From Anoplolepis gracilipes (taxonomy: Eukaryota > Arthropoda > Insecta > Hymenoptera > Formicidae): 64,000 nt of DNA. Each line of letters begins with the position of its first letter. The stretch's first letter is position 1. A program made the translations under genes and the position numbers. The DNA lies in assembly GCF_047496725.1 (NCBI RefSeq), contig NW_027328669.1, positions 1,700,501 to 1,764,500 on the forward strand. Direction: 5' to 3'. The notes beneath the pieces are model-generated. The model was given only the letters and a program-made list of their open reading frames with translations. It was not told where the DNA came from and searched no databases. Positions 31,241 to 43,275 of the stretch are shown in pieces.

Positions 31241-31589
31241 ATGTATTTTTTCAATTTTTATTGTTTTTTTACATATTTGAACTATTCAAAATTTAAGTTT
31301 ATCTGTTTTGTTAATTTATTTAAATTATAATTAATATTTTATTAAATTATTTAAATTATTATAAATTATGTAATAAAACATTGTGCTCTTTTTTATGAAA
31401 CTCGGAAAACACTTATAAGAAAGTATTAATACGCATTAAATAATAAAATATTTTTACTGCTAATAAATATTTTTGTTGTTAATATTTATAAAGCAAATAT
31501 ATATAATTTTAATAACTTTTTAAAGAATAATGTTTAATCCAAGAAACATAAATAATAATGCTGCTATACACAGTTTTTATTACTATGGA

Positions 31590-33081
31590 TTTTTCAGAAA
31601 ATCCTGTTACAACAGATAAAATTAAAAAAAAACAAGATCGAAAATATACTTAAATTAATGCAAGAAGAAGCGTATGAAATTATGATGAAGAAGTATCATT
31701 AAATTTGCAAAACGTGTTTGATATACCCGAAGTAGAACGAGTAATTGATGAAGAAAGAGAAGATGACACATATATGTTGTAAAAAAAATTACATGTGTTA
31801 CAGATTGCACACCAATACAATATAAAAGAAATGTAGAATTTTGAAAAAGTAGGACAAAGTCAAAAAATTTTGAAACTAAAACGTAGATTTCGGAAAGTCA
31901 AGTCACTTCGTCAATTAAAAAGAACAGGTAAATCAAGGTGGCAGCAGATTTGATAAACTGAAAGAAATTTCAACATATACGTTTAATAAATTCAATGAAA
32001 CTGTTAAAAATAGAATAATTATTCATGACATTGATATTGCTCGATGGGCTCTTCGAACGCAGAAGGAAGTAAATATATCTGGGTTTACAGCATCATTATC
32101 ATGGATAAAAAATTTTAATCTTGCACATAATATCGTATCTAGAAAAATTACAAAATTTATAATAAAAAACATTTAACGTCAAATGAAAACTTAAAAGCAC
32201 AAAGCAAGTCATTTATCGAAAATATTAAATATTTTATTATACAATATGGAATTGAAAATGTATATAATTCCGACCAAAGTGGATTTCAATTAGAATTTCA
32301 TTCCAGTCGTTCATTATAACCTATTGGTATTAAAAAAATAGAGTGCATAGTACAATCCATATCAACAACTACACACAGTTATACTATACAACTTATTGTT
32401 TCAGCTGAAGGTAGATTACTATCGCCTCTTTTTATTGTTTTAAAAGAACCTACTGGAACATTTGGTCCAACGGGCAAAGAAACAATGTTTAAAAAAGATA
32501 ATATCTTTGTCATGGCATCAAAATCTGGAAAATTAATATCACATCATTTTGAGATTTGGATAAAAGAAGTGTTTTTTCCAAATGTTAGACCAAAATCAAC
32601 TTTATTATTAGATTCTTGGACTGGTCATTGTTCTGATATAATTCAAAAAAACAAACCAGATTTTATGGAAAATATCAATTTGTTAACTATACCAGATGGA
32701 ACAATGGAAAAAATACAACCTTTAGATGTATTCGGTTTTCATTTTTGGAAAAATTTTGTTAAACATTTTTCGGATACCGTCATGCTTTTAGATCTTGAGG
32801 TCAAGCGCTTCATTTAAAAAACAATATTTTAAAATTACAATCATTAACACATAATTAATTTTCATCGCCGAAGTTTAAAAATTTATTCAAATATGCATGG
32901 TATAAAAGTGGTTATTTAGAAAAGAGACCAGAAGAATTTGATACACCGGTAGACTTTTGTTTCAAAAGTAATTTAAAACCAACATGCGATATTTGCGGCG
33001 AAATTGCTGTAATTGCCTGTGCGTGGTGTAAAAAGTTCCTTTGTATAAATCATTTCTTTCACGATCATCATCTTTGTAATT
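31590..33081 (+). pseudogene. Pogo-type (CENP-B HTH, DDE) transposase, decayed
   Basis: Broken frame. A CENP-B-type HTH segment (ARWALRTQKEVNISGFTAS, then LAHNIVSRKIT) is at about 32,038-32,150. DDE segments: YNSDQSGF (about 32,263), LLLDSWTGH (about 32,605) and IQPLDVFGFHFWKNF (about 32,713). The C-terminus at 32,985-33,080 has a Cys/His cluster CDICGEIA...CAWCKKFLC...H...HHLC. Several stops and frame changes make it inactive. Confidence 0.78.
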
Positions 33082-34070
33082 GATCTGAACCATGAATATT
33101 TGTTATTCTTGTATGCAATGATTATGTACGATATTTTATGTACACTTATGTATTATTTGATATAATGACTTATTAAAACAATGTGTATTACATTTTTCTT
33201 TATACTTTAAGAAATTAAATATTATAAAACAATATCTGATTAGTAAAATACTCTATTTCTGTGTCAAGTATATAATATACACTACTCAAAAGAAAATAGC
33301 GAACACTTTTCATACGTCAAAAAATAGGTTATTTTCAAACTATTGTAACTCAGTGAAAAATCATCGTACGCAAATTTAAAAAAAAGCATTTTGAAACTTA
33401 AAGTTTGAACTTTAACATGCAATCAATAATTTTTAAAAAAAAATTTATCTTCTCAGTGCTACCTCTTAAAAAAGCGCGCACAGTTTTTGTTCTTAAAATT
33501 ACGTATTTTTGACACTCTGTAGCTAGATAAGAAAAATTCTCTTGACAATCTCAAGTCAATTTTCATAAAATACAATATTTTACCTACAAAATGCTTTTTT
33601 AAAAATTTTCTTACGATTTTTTTTGGCCGAGTTACATGACTCTGGACCTAAACTTGCGTTTTTCGAGAAGAAAAATTGACGATACTCGGCGAAAAATCAT
33701 CATACAAAAATTAAAAAAAAAGTATTTTGAAGCTTGAAGTTTCAGCTTTAACATGCTATCGATAGTTTTAGAAAATTTATCTTTTTAGTGTACCCTAAAA
33801 AAAAGAAACTGTTTTTTTCAAAAAATTACTTATTTTTGACATTCTGCAGTTTTATAAAAAAATTTTTCTTAAAAAATTCAAATCAATTTCCATAAAATAT
33901 AACACTTTACCTACAAATTCTTTTTTAAAAATATTTCGACGATTTTTTTTGGCCAAGTTACATGACTTTAAAGTCAACCTTAAATTTTAATGAAAAATGA
34001 CATTTTCCGCCGGCATTAGCATTACCCAATATGCACCACATGGAGGTTGCCGGTAGATTTTGCACATCAC

Positions 34071-34114
34071 GTGTATGTGTGTGCGTGCGTGCGTGCGTGC
34101 GTGCGTGCGTGTGT
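34071..34114. repeat. Short (GT/GC)n tract in left arm of the foldback
   Basis: 44 bp of GTGTATGTGTGTGCGTGCGTGC-like repeat at the position symmetrical to the 430-bp tract of the right arm. Confidence 0.9.
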
Positions 34115-34239
34115 CACAATAGAGATAAGGATCCCGCCGTTATGTGCCCGCACTGGCATAACACAACGCCGATCGTATCGTTCATTTCGACGACGCTAAT
34201 TACGTATACGAGCGTCATTACCGTAAAGGTAATGATAAA

Positions 34240-34300
34240 ATCGAGAGGTGTATAAATATGCGAGAGCGTCTGCAAGCGGTAATTGAGCAAAGAGGAGGAA
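34240..34300 (+). promoter_or_regulatory. TATA-like sequence in the foldback loop
   Basis: GAGGTGTATAAATATGCGAG, with TATAAATA at about 34,247, lies in the only non-inverted part of the element. No coding sequence follows; it may be a captured promoter. Confidence 0.25.
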
Positions 34301-34407
34301 ATACACAATACTAAACGCACACACAAACACACATATACACACAGCAGAGAGGGTTTGGAGTTAAATATTGTGGAAGTGACGAACTGCGGGGTCCTTATCT
34401 CTGCTGT

Positions 34408-34841
<434 letters not shown>

Positions 34842-35888
34842 ATGTGCAATCCGACCGGCAACCTCCACGTGGTGCATATTGGGTAATGCTAATGCCGGCG
34901 GAAAATGTCAATTTTCAATAAAATTTAAGGTTGACTTTAAAGTCATGTAACTCGGCCAAAAAAAATCGTCGAATATTTTTAAAAAAGTATTTTGTAGGTA
35001 AAGTGTTATATTTTATGGAAATTGATTTGAATTTTTCAAGAAAAATTTTTTTATAAAACTGCAGAATGTCAAAAATAAGTAATTTTATGAAAAAAACAGT
35101 GTTTCTTTTTCTTAGGGTACACTGAAAAGATAAACAAATTTTCTAAAACTATCGATAGCATGTTAAAGCTGAAACTTCAAGCTTCAAAATACTTTTTTTT
35201 AATTTTTGTATGATGATTTTTCGCCGAGTATCGTCAATTTTTCTGAAAAACGCAAGTTTAACTTTAAAGTCATGTAACGCGGCCAAAAAAAATCGTAAGA
35301 AAATTTTTAAAAAAGCATTTTGTAGGTAAAATATTGTATTTTATGGAAATTGACTTGAGATTGTCAAGAGAATTTTTCTTATCTAGCTACAGAGTGTCCA
35401 AAATACGTAATTTTAAGAACAAAAACTGTGCGCGCTTTTTTAAGGGGTAGCACTGAGAAGATAAATTATTTTTTTTAAATTATCGATTGCATGTTAAAGC
35501 TTCAAAATGCTTTTTTTTTAAATTTGCGTACGATGATTTTTCACTGAGTTACAATAGTTTGAAAATAGCCTATTTTTTGACGTATGAAAAGTGTTCCCTA
35601 TTTTCTTTTGACTAGTATATATGAGCAAGGATGTTATCTTGCTAATTTACATTTTCGACACAATAATATGTATATGTTTTTCTGCACGCAGTTGTAAATA
35701 AAACTATATTGCACCAACTCATTTCGCAGTTGCGTAAACGCATCTGTTTATTGATAGAAGTGAACCATTGTGTCTATTAATCTTGGCATCCCATCAAAGA
35801 TTTCCCTTGTTTGACTAGTTCTATTTTTAATGTATAAAAACATTATTTTTCTTATACAAATTATATATTTATTGTCAGATAACATATA

Positions 35889-35897
<9 letters not shown>

Positions 35898-35938
<41 letters not shown>

Positions 35939-36420
35939 CATATATATGTTGTGAAACATATATACAAAATAGCATAAAAGTGAAGTATTCATATACAACT
36001 TTATATACATGTTTCATAATATAAATGAATAAAATCAATTGTCATAAGGATTATTTTTATATCAAAGTAAACAATTATATGTAGAGATATTTAGAATAGC
36101 AAAATAGAAAGAGAAAATAACTCATTGCGTATTTCACGAAAGTTATAAAATGGAAATACATAAATTATTTATATGTAAGGAAAAAGAAAAGCCATACGAA
36201 TGAAAGATAACGTGAAAAGAATATAATAATGAATTAGTAGAGAGAAAAAAAAGAATATAAATGTAGGAATATAAATTGAAAAAGGAAGAAGAAAGGAAGA
36301 ATAAATAAATAAATTTATGAATTAAATTTTTTTATTTATAGGTCATTCTTTATATAAATGTATGTGTGTGCGTGTGTGAGTGTGCGTATGTGTGTGTGTG
36401 TGTGAAAAATAGAGGAAATA
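35898..36420. other. AT-rich spacer with (TA)n and GT repeats
   Basis: (AT)n at 35,893-35,945, otherwise AT-rich without coding signal; short GT repeat at 36,358-36,404 beside the 3' end of the next gene. Confidence 0.6.
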
Positions 36421-36429
36421 AAATTTATA

Positions 36430-37253
36430 AAATTAATAATAAGGGTATCCTGGGGCGGAAGGTGCGGGAATGTATCCAGCTGGTGCAGGCTGGTGTGCGA
36501 GAACGTATCCGGCTGGTGCGAGCTGCGCTGGAACGTATCCGGCTGGTGTGGATGGCGCAGGCACATATCCGGCTGGTGCGGGTGGCGCAGGCACATATCC
36601 GGCTGGTGCGGATGGCACAGGCACATATCCGGCTGGTGCGGATGGCGTAGGCACGTATCCGGGTGGTGCGGACGGTGCGAGGACGTGCACGACTGGTGCG
36701 GGCGGCGCGGGGACGTATCCAGATTGTAAATACGTCGCCAGCATGTACGTACGTGCTTGCATATCGGCGACGTATTTTCTGTGCCTCCTTCTTTCTTTGC
36801 TGACGGCCCGCCGCACCGCATCGTTCATACGCTGAAAAGAAAAAAATATTTAATATTTTTATATGTGTACGTGTATATATATATAAGAAAGCAAAGTTAA
36901 AAAGAAGTATTTCAGAACAAAAGCTATATGATTTCAAAGGAACTTAAAAAATTTAATTGATATTTTCCCAAGCCTGGTATGTAATAATGCATAAATATTT
37001 TTTTAAATTACCTTTCGTATATTTGGCGTTGGTTGGGGCGACGTACCCACATTTTTATTTTTCCTCGCCGTCGTCGCCGTCGTCGCCATCGTCCCCGTCG
37101 TCGTCGCCGTCCTCGCTGTTGTCATCGCCGTCCTCGCCATCGTCACCGCCGTCATCGCCGTTGTCGCCGCCGCCATCGTCGCCGGGGCAGCCCCTTTTGA
37201 ATATCCTTCGCTACGTGCTAACAAATAATATATTATTTATTTATTATATTCAT

Positions 37254-37312
<59 letters not shown>

Positions 37313-37500
37313 TCAGGGATAGAAATTATCAGCTAATATATTATTATAATTTATGCATCGTAATATGATACGTACATTTTAATAATATATTCAACTGAAA
37401 ATAATAAGAAAAAAGACTATATAAAATATAAAACAGTACTTACTCATTCTCCGCATCTTGATTGTTGCCACTTTCGAGACGCTGCCCGCGAATGGATGCA
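36430..37500 (-). CDS. Candidate three-exon gene with PAGYVPAPSA repeats (possible host gene)
   Basis: Exon 3 (36,834-36,433) encodes RMNDAVRRAVSKERRRHRKYV, then about eight decapeptide repeats of type AGYVPAPSAP, ending GYPYY and stop. It has a TTTTTTCTTTTCAG acceptor at about 36,835. Exon 2 (37,219-37,013; Ala/Thr-rich, then RKNKNVGTSPQPTPNIRK) has acceptor ATTTGTTAG and donor GTAATT. Exon 1 ends at a GTAAGT donor at 37,442 (codons for MRRM). Intron phases 1 and 0 keep one frame across all three, giving about 200 residues or more. No domain known; the repeats resemble low-complexity structural or adhesive proteins. First exon start undetermined. Confidence 0.5.
36465..36725. repeat. 30/60-bp coding minisatellite (GTATCCGGCTGGTGCGG)
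   Basis: Unit GGCRCAGGCACATATCCGGCTGGTGCGG-like of 30 bp, with a 60-bp higher order in places, about eight copies. Encodes the AGYVPAPSAP repeat on the minus strand. GC-rich against an AT-rich background. Confidence 0.9.
37257..37311. repeat. (GA)n microsatellite
   Basis: About 27 GA units in an intron of the candidate gene. Confidence 0.95.
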
Positions 37501-37563
37501 CACACAAGAAATAGCTACGTACAGTGATGTTAGACCGGGAACGCGGCTCACGCTCTGTATGAC

Positions 37564-37648
37564 GCACCACAAGCGCGAGCCGTGAATATGTGGCACCGAG
37601 CATGCGCAGAGCTCACATATACACGGCTTGCGCTTGTGTGTGCGCCAT
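37564..37648. repeat. Imperfect hairpin CACAAGCGCGAGCCGTG...
   Basis: 37,564-37,593 pairs with 37,613-37,645 (CACATATACACGGCTTGCGCTTGTG), with a loop of about 20 bp. Located upstream of the candidate gene; could be a small MITE or regulatory palindrome. Confidence 0.6.
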
Positions 37649-37680
37649 ACGGGCCGCGAGCCGCCTATCCGATATCCAAT

Positions 37681-37842
37681 CTGGGCCTTTATTCTCAAAA
37701 CTGTGATAAAAGTATCGTATGCGAAAATTACTCTGTGCGATTCTTGATTGGTGTATACTTTTAGATGCAGCAATTAGGAATTGCATAGAGTCATTTTCAT
37801 ATACAATACTTTTTTCACGGTTTCGAGAATAAAGGCCCTGGT
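37681..37842. mobile_element. MITE-like inverted repeat, GGGCCTTTATTCTC ends
   Basis: 37,681-37,741 (GGGCCTTTATTCTCAAAACYGTGA...) is the inverted copy of 37,777-37,842, with about 62-bp arms and a 35-bp spacer. No coding capacity. Confidence 0.75.
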
Positions 37843-38134
37843 ATCACTGTAGCTGTATCATGTGCCGTGCGCACACGTATACGGCTCTTTCTTGTATGCG
37901 TATCCGTTCCACACGCTAAAACAACGAGCAACGTCCCAAACTAGCACTTCACTTACACAGCCTAAAAATCACTGACAATTTATGCCGTCCAATTACGAGC
38001 ACGTACATCGTTGTCGCGTTCACTGTTTGAAAGCGAGAGCGAGATCGAATGAGGAGCAAACGGGATGACTAACATCAAAGAGTTCCGAAGTCTTGCTCGG
38101 GAGACTTTTTTTTGTTTACTGATTTTCCTATATA

Positions 38135-38317
38135 TCATCTTACTACAGAAAATCAAACTTTTTTATTTTGCACTGTATCGATCTGAAAATAATTGAAAAA
38201 GATTTTAAGAATGACACCAAATGTGACATAAATTGTATAATTTTCAATTAAATTTATAAAAAAATTTTTACAATTTCGGTAAAGTGCAACATGAAAAAGT
38301 TTTTCTGTAGTAAGATG

Positions 38318-38322
<5 letters not shown>
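38135..38322. mobile_element. MITE with CATCTTACTACAGAAAA ends
   Basis: ATCTTACTACAGAAAATCAA (38,137) is inverted at 38,300-38,320 (TTTCTGTAGTAAGAT). About 185 bp, non-coding. A related diverged stretch follows at 38,570-38,830. Confidence 0.65.
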
Positions 38323-38365
<43 letters not shown>

Positions 38366-38420
38366 TCGTACATATATATATATATATACATATATATATA
38401 ATATATATATATATATACAA
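38318..38420. repeat. (AT)n microsatellite
   Basis: Long TA repeat with two small interruptions, at the edge of the MITE. Confidence 0.95.
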
Positions 38421-39304
38421 TGGAAAAATGATGGATAAAGGAAATCTCACGAGCGAGACATCATCACTCTTCGATATTAGTCATCTCACTTGCTCTTTAT
38501 GCGTTCTCGCTTTATCTTTCGGCGTTCGCTATCGCGGAGATTATCTACAAAAAATTAAAATCTTATGAAAGAAAAGTAAAACTTTTATTTCGCATTTTAG
38601 CGATTTGAAAATAATTATAATGAATTAATTGGATTTTTACGATTAAAATGATATCAAATATGATTAATTAAACATATCATAGATATTATATAAATCATTT
38701 TAATAATTTATTTATAAATTATCCAATTTATGTCATGTTTGTTGTCATTTTAATCTCTTATTAATACATTATAATTATTTTTGAATATATAAAATATATA
38801 AATAAAAATTTTACATTTTTATGAGGACAATCGTGACAGATAACATAATGAGATTCCATTTCCAGATTTGCATGTTTATTAGAAAAAAAAAATGTTTACA
38901 AGGTTGTGTGACGCTAATACAAGAGTTATATATTTGATGGAACTGAAACATAAATAGTATAATAAAGATCACTAAGATCTGTAGGGACATTTCTGTGGTG
39001 CAGGCTTCTCACCGTTCGGACTCGGGTTCAAATCCGAGTAAGACGGTGACTTTTTCGTAACAGGTGTCCGCATCGCCCGCACCAGCCGGATACATTCTCG
39101 CACTGCCTGCGTTTAGCATTCCCAAATGGATCGTATCTTTTGCATTTTTTTTTTTTTAATTAGGACAACTTTCAAAAATCATTTAATTTGTGAAATTAAA
39201 TACCGCACTAATTTTTTTATAATAATACGCTAATAATGGTAAAATATATATGTACATCTTTATCTTTATATAAAAAGTTTACAACTTTTTATTTATATCG
39301 ACAT

Positions 39305-39640
39305 ATACAGGGTGGGCCAAATAACTTGTGACAGGCTATTTTCTCCGAAACTATTGGAGATAGAGACTTGAATTTTTTTACGTTAAATGGCACATAGGGG
39401 CTGATTACGTTGCACGTAGGAAAATTTTTTGAGAGGACTTTTAGGGATACAAAAAAATGGTACCCCTTATTTTTTAAATGAAACACCCTATATTTTTGCA
39501 TATTCTTGTAGCTTATCTCGAGAGCTTTCTGAAACACTATAATAACATGTTTTTTCATTAAATACTTTTCGAGTTATGAGGCTTCAAAGTTGCAATATTT
39601 TGACATAAAATACAAGATATCTCGTAAAATATTAATTTTT
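39305..39640. repeat. Transposon-terminus-like segment (CAGGGTGGGCCAAATAA)
   Basis: CAGGGTGGGCCAAATAACTTGTGACAG at 39,309 resembles the ends of common insect non-autonomous DNA transposons. No partner end was found; a truncated element is likely. Confidence 0.4.
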
Positions 39641-39855
39641 TGATTATCTTACCCTAATACTTTTATGCACAGAATAATGAGACAAATCAATTGGCGTATT
39701 TAAAACACATAATTATCTTTAAGAAAAAATCTGAATTTGCGACTAGCAAGTTACACATTTTTATTTTAACATAATTATGTGTTTTAAATACCTCAATTGA
39801 TTTGTCTCATTATTCTGTGCATAAAAGTATTAGGATAAGATAATCGAAAAATGAA
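39636..39855. repeat. Inverted repeat, 85-bp arms
   Basis: 39,636-39,720 pairs with 39,770-39,855 (TGCACAGAATAATGAGACAAATCAATT in both orientations), spacer about 50 bp. Probably the core of the truncated element that starts at 39,305. Confidence 0.8.
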
Positions 39856-39860
39856 TATTA

Positions 39861-40036
39861 GTGAGCGAGGGATAGTGACAGATTACAAATAAATGTAAAT
39901 GTTAGAATCCGTATTATAAAATATTTGTAGTAATTAATAAGTATTAAAATTTGTTGAAAGAATTTAATGAAGTTGTATAGATTACCATATGGATTGTAAT
40001 ATTTAAATTAGTAATCTGTCACTATCCCTCGCTCAC
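39861..40036. mobile_element. 176-bp MITE with perfect 26-bp inverted ends
   Basis: GTGAGCGAGGGATAGTGACA... at 39,861-39,886 and its exact complement at 40,011-40,036. AT-rich interior. It interrupts the inverted-repeat element at its left. Confidence 0.85.
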
Positions 40037-40424
40037 CGAGTTATATATAAAACTACGATTTTTCATGTTGTATAATTTATAAATCAAAATTTCAAATTAT
40101 TTAAATTCCATGAGGGTGCGCGATTAATTTTACATGTGTGTTTCTACGATTATAAATCTGTTTGCCAATCGGTTCATAAAACCAAACATATTAATTAAAT
40201 CTTTATGTAAGATAATAAATTTACAAGTTGAACATCGAAGTAATATAATAATACACGAATTCGATGTGCACACATATAGCTTTATCCTCATATAAAATGC
40301 ACAACTTCTTGTTTATATCAATGTGTCAAAAATAAATATAATAACTTGACTTCCGAACTAATCTTGTTAATTAGTATACTAATAACGTGTGTATATCTAT
40401 ATATCTTCATATAAAATTATCAAC

Positions 40425-40489
<65 letters not shown>

Positions 40490-41102
40490 TGTAAATTTGT
40501 ATGAAAATGGAGGTACATATGTAGACATGTTATTAGTATAGCAAAATTAATAAATTCGGTATTTATTTTGCTCATTTTCCTCTTACATATGTCGATATAA
40601 ATAAAAAGTTGTAAACTTAAAATAAAGATAGAGATGTACATATATATTTCACCATTATTAGCGTATTATTATAATAAAATTAGTGCGGTATTTAATTTCA
40701 CAAATTAAATGATTTTTGAAAGTTGTCCTAATTAAAAAAATGCAAAAGATACGATCCATTTGGGAATGCTAAACGCAAGCATTCCCATAGGCAGTGCGAG
40801 AACGTATCCGGCTGGTGCCGGCGATGCGGACCCCTTTTACGAAAAAGTCACCGTTTTACTCGGATTTGAATCCGAGTCCGTACGGTGAGAAGTCTGCCCC
40901 ACAGCAATGCCCCTACAGATCTTACAAGAGGAGTATACGACGTTGTGGTCACCAATTCAAACGAGGATTTTTTTATACGTAGTACTTAAATTAGAAACAA
41001 GTTCTGTTAAAGCGAGAGAACGCGCTTCTCAAGCATTTGTCTAAAAAAAATGTTGAAGATTTGCCAGCATTTCTTAAGATGTTGTGATTAAGCATTATCG
41101 AA

Positions 41103-41176
41103 GCGCCCCAGTGGCTCGGTTGGTAGCCTTCTTCTTTTGTAACCGTGAGATCCCTGGATCGAATCTCGCTGTGTGT
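41103..41176 (+). repeat. tRNA-Thr-like pseudogene or SINE head
   Basis: GCCCCAGTGGCTCGGTTGGTAG resembles a tRNA acceptor/D arm with box A, then TTGTAACCGTGAGATCCCTGG (anticodon region, possibly TGT) and box B GGATCGAATCTC. Arms are imperfect and no clean acceptor stem closes, so a SINE head or pseudogene is more likely than a working tRNA. Confidence 0.55.
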
Positions 41177-41500
41177 AACTATTTTTTTTCTTTTATTTTT
41201 GTGTAATTTATTTTTGTTTGTTCCTAGGAATATTTTATAACATTAATACGTAAATATTACAGTTTTTTTTAATAATTGACATTTTATTTTTAACATTTTG
41301 TTCCATATATTAAAAGAAAATTCGAATGCTTTCTGTCAAAAATATAATATAAGGAAATGTTTAATATACGAGAAATATATTACTACTAATAAAATAAATA
41401 AGTAAATTTACAATAATTATTTTTTTTCATTTTAATAAAATCTGTAACAGATTTACATCTGTTTACAGATTATTCAACGATTTACGAAATACCGTTGGAA

Positions 41501-43275
41501 ATGGGTGAAATATTGAATTCAGATAAAAATTTGGCCTTAATTGGGCATGCAATATTAAATATCATAAATGAATCAAGTGATTCTAGTGACACAAATGATT
41601 CGGATGACGAAATTTTATTAAGAGAACTAAACCGACGACGATCTCCTGTGGCCAGAATAAAATGTAAAAATTATGTCGAGAATGTCGTGTCATTATATTC
41701 AGATAGGGAATTTAAAATGCATTTTCGGTAAGTTGTTATAAGAGTACATCTTAATGCAAGAATCAAAGTAAAATATAAAATAATTGTTATAGTTTTACAT
41801 TTTAATTTTATTAGTCTCATTATTGGTTTTATATTGCTTACTAAATAACTTTATCACCATTAATACTAATTAACGCCTTTAATTTTAATTTTATTATAAT
41901 AATTATTATAATAATGATTTTATTATAATCTAATTAATTTTTTCTATATGTATATTGTAAAACAAATAATTTAAAAAAATATTTTTTACTTTATTAATTA
42001 ATAATAAGCTACAAATAAAAAATTATTTTGCTATTTAATTTAGAATGGCACGCAGAACATTTATATTTTTGTTGGAATTATTGACTCCTTAACTAGAAGA
42101 AAAAGTTTCAAGATATGGGCGTCTTCCATTGTCAGCAGAAAAGCAATTATTATTAACTATTTGGATGATGGCAACACCGGATTCGTACAGGTAAATATTT
42201 TCTTATTTAAAGTTTAAATGTATGTATATAATATAATTATCAAATATATATTTTTCTATTAATTCTTATTTTTATTTCTTCAAATATATTATTTAGTTTA
42301 TTTCATTTTATTTACTATTTTTATATACTTTATTTTTAATTAAATTTGAAATATGATAGAAATTTTTTTGTTAATAGAAGTGTGATAGATTTGGAGTAGC
42401 AAAATCAACAGCCTGGAGAAGTGTAAGAAGAACTGTTCGCGTTTTGTACACTCATTTGCATACGTTCATCAAATGGCCATCGGCAGAAGAAGCAGAAAAT
42501 ACTTCGAAATCTATAAAAAGTAAATATGGTTTTCCTAAAGTTATAGGTGCAATTGATGGCACGCATATAAAAATAGTAGCACCAAAAATCAATCCAGAGA
42601 ATTATATAAACAGAAAAGGATATTATTCAATACAATTACAGGTATAGAAATATAACTATATATACACAGATAACACATAGATAAACACATATACACATAT
42701 ATTTATATTTTCATATACAATTTAAAAAAAGATTATCTAATGTTTTTTTCCAGGTTATATGTGATTCCGGTTTAAAATTTTTGCATTGCTATGCTGGACA
42801 AGTAGGTTCTATACATGATATGAGGGTCTACAAATTATCGGGTTTTCAAAAGATGTGTACGGAAGAAAATTTTCCCGAGGATAGTCATTTGTTAGGAGAT
42901 GCTGAATATGGAATTCAAAAATATATAATGGTTCCTTTTCGAGACAATGGGCATCTGACAGAAAGTCAAATAATATATAATAAAATACATTCGTCTTCAC
43001 GTATGATTATAGAAAGGTTATTGGAACTTTTGAAAGGACGATTTAGAAGTATTCTTGATACTTTGCCAATGACTAGGACAGATTTGATTGCTACGTATAT
43101 AGTAGTTTGTTGTATTTTGCATAACATTTGTTTGCTACATGATGACATTATAGAAATTCCAATAATAATAAATGAAATGCAATTTGAACCAAATCGCGAT
43201 ACTATTGATCCTCAAACTAAAGAAGAAGGCATTCAAAAACGTAATTGTATTGCACAATCATTTATGGATCTTTAA
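41501..43275 (+). pseudogene. PIF/Harbinger transposase (HARBI1-like), four exons, one stop
   Basis: Exon 1 41,501-41,727 (acidic, Ser-rich N-terminus; GTAAGT donor); exon 2 42,044-42,190; exon 3 from 42,374 to 42,641; exon 4 42,754-43,275. Catalytic contexts: GAIDGTHI (exon 3), GDAEYG and RMIIERLLELLKGRF (exon 4) give the DDE triad; CHAxxxGSIHDMRV-like context is CYAGQVGSIHDMRV. Exon 2 contains an in-frame TAA near 42,089 (after LELLTP), so this copy is probably dead. Pairs with the Myb gene at 44.2-45.6 kb, as in autonomous Harbingers. Confidence 0.85.

Larger units (their letters stand above)
38965..40960. mobile_element. Composite inverted repeat with tRNA-like ends and minisatellite fragment
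   Basis: 38,965-39,300 is inverted at 40,565-40,960. Each arm contains a tRNA T-arm-like CTCGGGTTCAAATCCGAG (39,024; inverted at 40,858), a piece matching the coding minisatellite (GTGCGAGAACGTATCCGGCTG at 40,796; inverted near 39,085), and ATTTAATTTGTGAAATTAAATACCGC. The 1.3-kb spacer holds smaller MITEs and an (AC)n tract at 40,428-40,486. Looks like a SINE-derived foldback. Confidence 0.7.

Noticed and set aside
35748..36038. Tyr/Ile-rich frames at 35.7-36.0 kb
   Set aside because: Translation of (TA)n and of the pogo TIR.
37003..37224. Separate Ala/Thr-rich single-exon gene
   Set aside because: Flanked by splice sites whose phases join it to neighbouring exons; better read as exon 2 of the candidate gene.
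41103..41176. Functional tRNA gene
   Set aside because: Box A and B present, but arms do not pair properly and no clean acceptor stem; more likely SINE or pseudogene.
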